Shown: positions 63,891 through 64,000 of the stretch, one piece after another
Numbering within the stretch: the stretch's first letter is position 1
Layout: each line of letters begins with the position of its first letter
Origin: Roseovarius sp. SCSIO 43702
Lineage (GTDB): Bacteria; Pseudomonadota; Alphaproteobacteria; Rhodobacterales; Rhodobacteraceae
DNA length: 64,000 bases
Assembly: GCF_019599045.1 (NCBI RefSeq)
Contig: NZ_CP080623.1
Span: 84,501 to 148,500 of the forward strand
Reading direction: 5' to 3'
Notes under the pieces: model-generated
Databases searched by the model: none
Told to the model about the DNA's origin: nothing
What the model saw: the letters and a program-made list of their open reading frames with translations, nothing else
Translations under genes and position numbers: made by a program

Positions 63891-64000
63891 CGCGGCGACC
63901 GCTTGGCGAGGATACGTTGCAGGGTTCGCCTGTGCATGTTCAATCGCCGCGCAGTCTCGCTCACGTTGCGATCACAAAGCTCGTAGACACGCTGGATATG
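63887..64000 (-). CDS. RegA/PrrA/ActR-type response regulator (partial, C-terminal end only)
   Basis: The last 37 residues of a regulator are visible, ending in the Fis-type helix-turn-helix HIQRVYELCDRNVSETARRL continuing to NMHRRTLQRILAKRSPR. This ending is that of the RegA/PrrA/ActR redox response regulators. The receiver domain lies beyond the right edge. In Rhodobacterales the partner kinase (regB/prrB) and senC are usually adjacent. The stop codon overlaps the end of the convergent secreted-protein gene by 3 bases. Confidence 0.82.
   Translation of the reverse strand, partial: HIQRVYELCDRNVSETARRLNMHRRTLQRILAKRSPR

Overview
The window is high-GC chromosomal DNA from an alphaproteobacterium, most likely a marine member of the Rhodobacterales (Roseobacter group). 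Supporting signs are a DinB with an N-terminal zinc ribbon, a DUF1127 gene followed by CCTCCC-loop hairpins (as in Rhodobacter sphaeroides ccaF1-CcsR), the C-terminal end of a RegA/PrrA/ActR-type regulator at the right edge, a CtrA-type TTAA-N7-TTAA box, an adrenodoxin-type ferredoxin, and a secreted protein with a very acidic tail. Almost everything is core chromosome. I saw no IS element, prophage or CRISPR array. The one clear compositional outlier is the stretch of about 1.3 kb at 541-1856, which carries one unrecognised gene.

Layout. 1-8.4 kb: cut cysteine synthase-like gene, the unknown low-GC gene, clpB with a good sigma-32 promoter, two short related proteins, pyrF, dinB with a repeat-rich upstream region, and an N-formylglutamate amidohydrolase. 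8.5-18.5 kb: a promoter-tRNA-Val-rpmJ-terminator unit, an FAD amino-acid dehydrogenase, an FMN reductase with a LysR regulator, xseA, a PfpI/DJ-1 protein, purD, a [2Fe-2S] ferredoxin, a peptidoglycan-binding lipoprotein, two small membrane proteins, and mrp. 18.6-19.14 kb: a DUF1127 gene and a chain of hairpins that each show a CCTCCC loop.

19.1-35.4 kb is a surface-glycan region. It supplies Kdo (kpsF/kdsD, kdsB), UDP-glucose, UDP-glucuronate and UDP-galactose (galU, ugd, galE) and amino-sugar precursor (glmM). It also has an ABC export permease without its ATPase, two tandem GT2-like glycosyltransferases (the first broken by a frameshift), a GT14-like branching enzyme and a two-module sulfotransferase-like protein. 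TrhO, PncA, a VanZ-like protein and CysQ lie among them. CysQ removes the 3',5'-ADP (PAP) that PAPS-dependent sulfotransfer produces, so the genes fit together as a possible sulfated cell-surface polysaccharide system.

35.4-44 kb: a leftward block ptsN, hpf, lptB-lptA-lptC-rnd, arfB, an 18-codon ORF with a near-perfect Shine-Dalgarno, a VUT/YhhQ queuosine-precursor transporter with a structured leader, mepA, an MFS transporter and a thioesterase. 44-57.7 kb: yggT, recQ, yaaA, a hybrid histidine kinase, and the pair alpha-2-macroglobulin plus pbpC (periplasmic defence and cell-wall repair), then an initiating sugar transferase. 57.8-64 kb: acetyl-CoA acetyltransferase, DUF2853, the acidic PRC-barrel protein, ahcY, two small secreted proteins, an HD hydrolase, and the regulator fragment.

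No gene-free stretch exceeds 300 bases. The larger gaps of about 200-250 bases (541-759, 1580-1856, 4475-4705, 18491-18732, 20101-20307, 36502-36750, 59444-59688, 62475-62678) hold the promoters, palindromes and terminators listed. In 541-759, 36502-36750 and 62475-62678 I see nothing beyond ordinary leader sequence.
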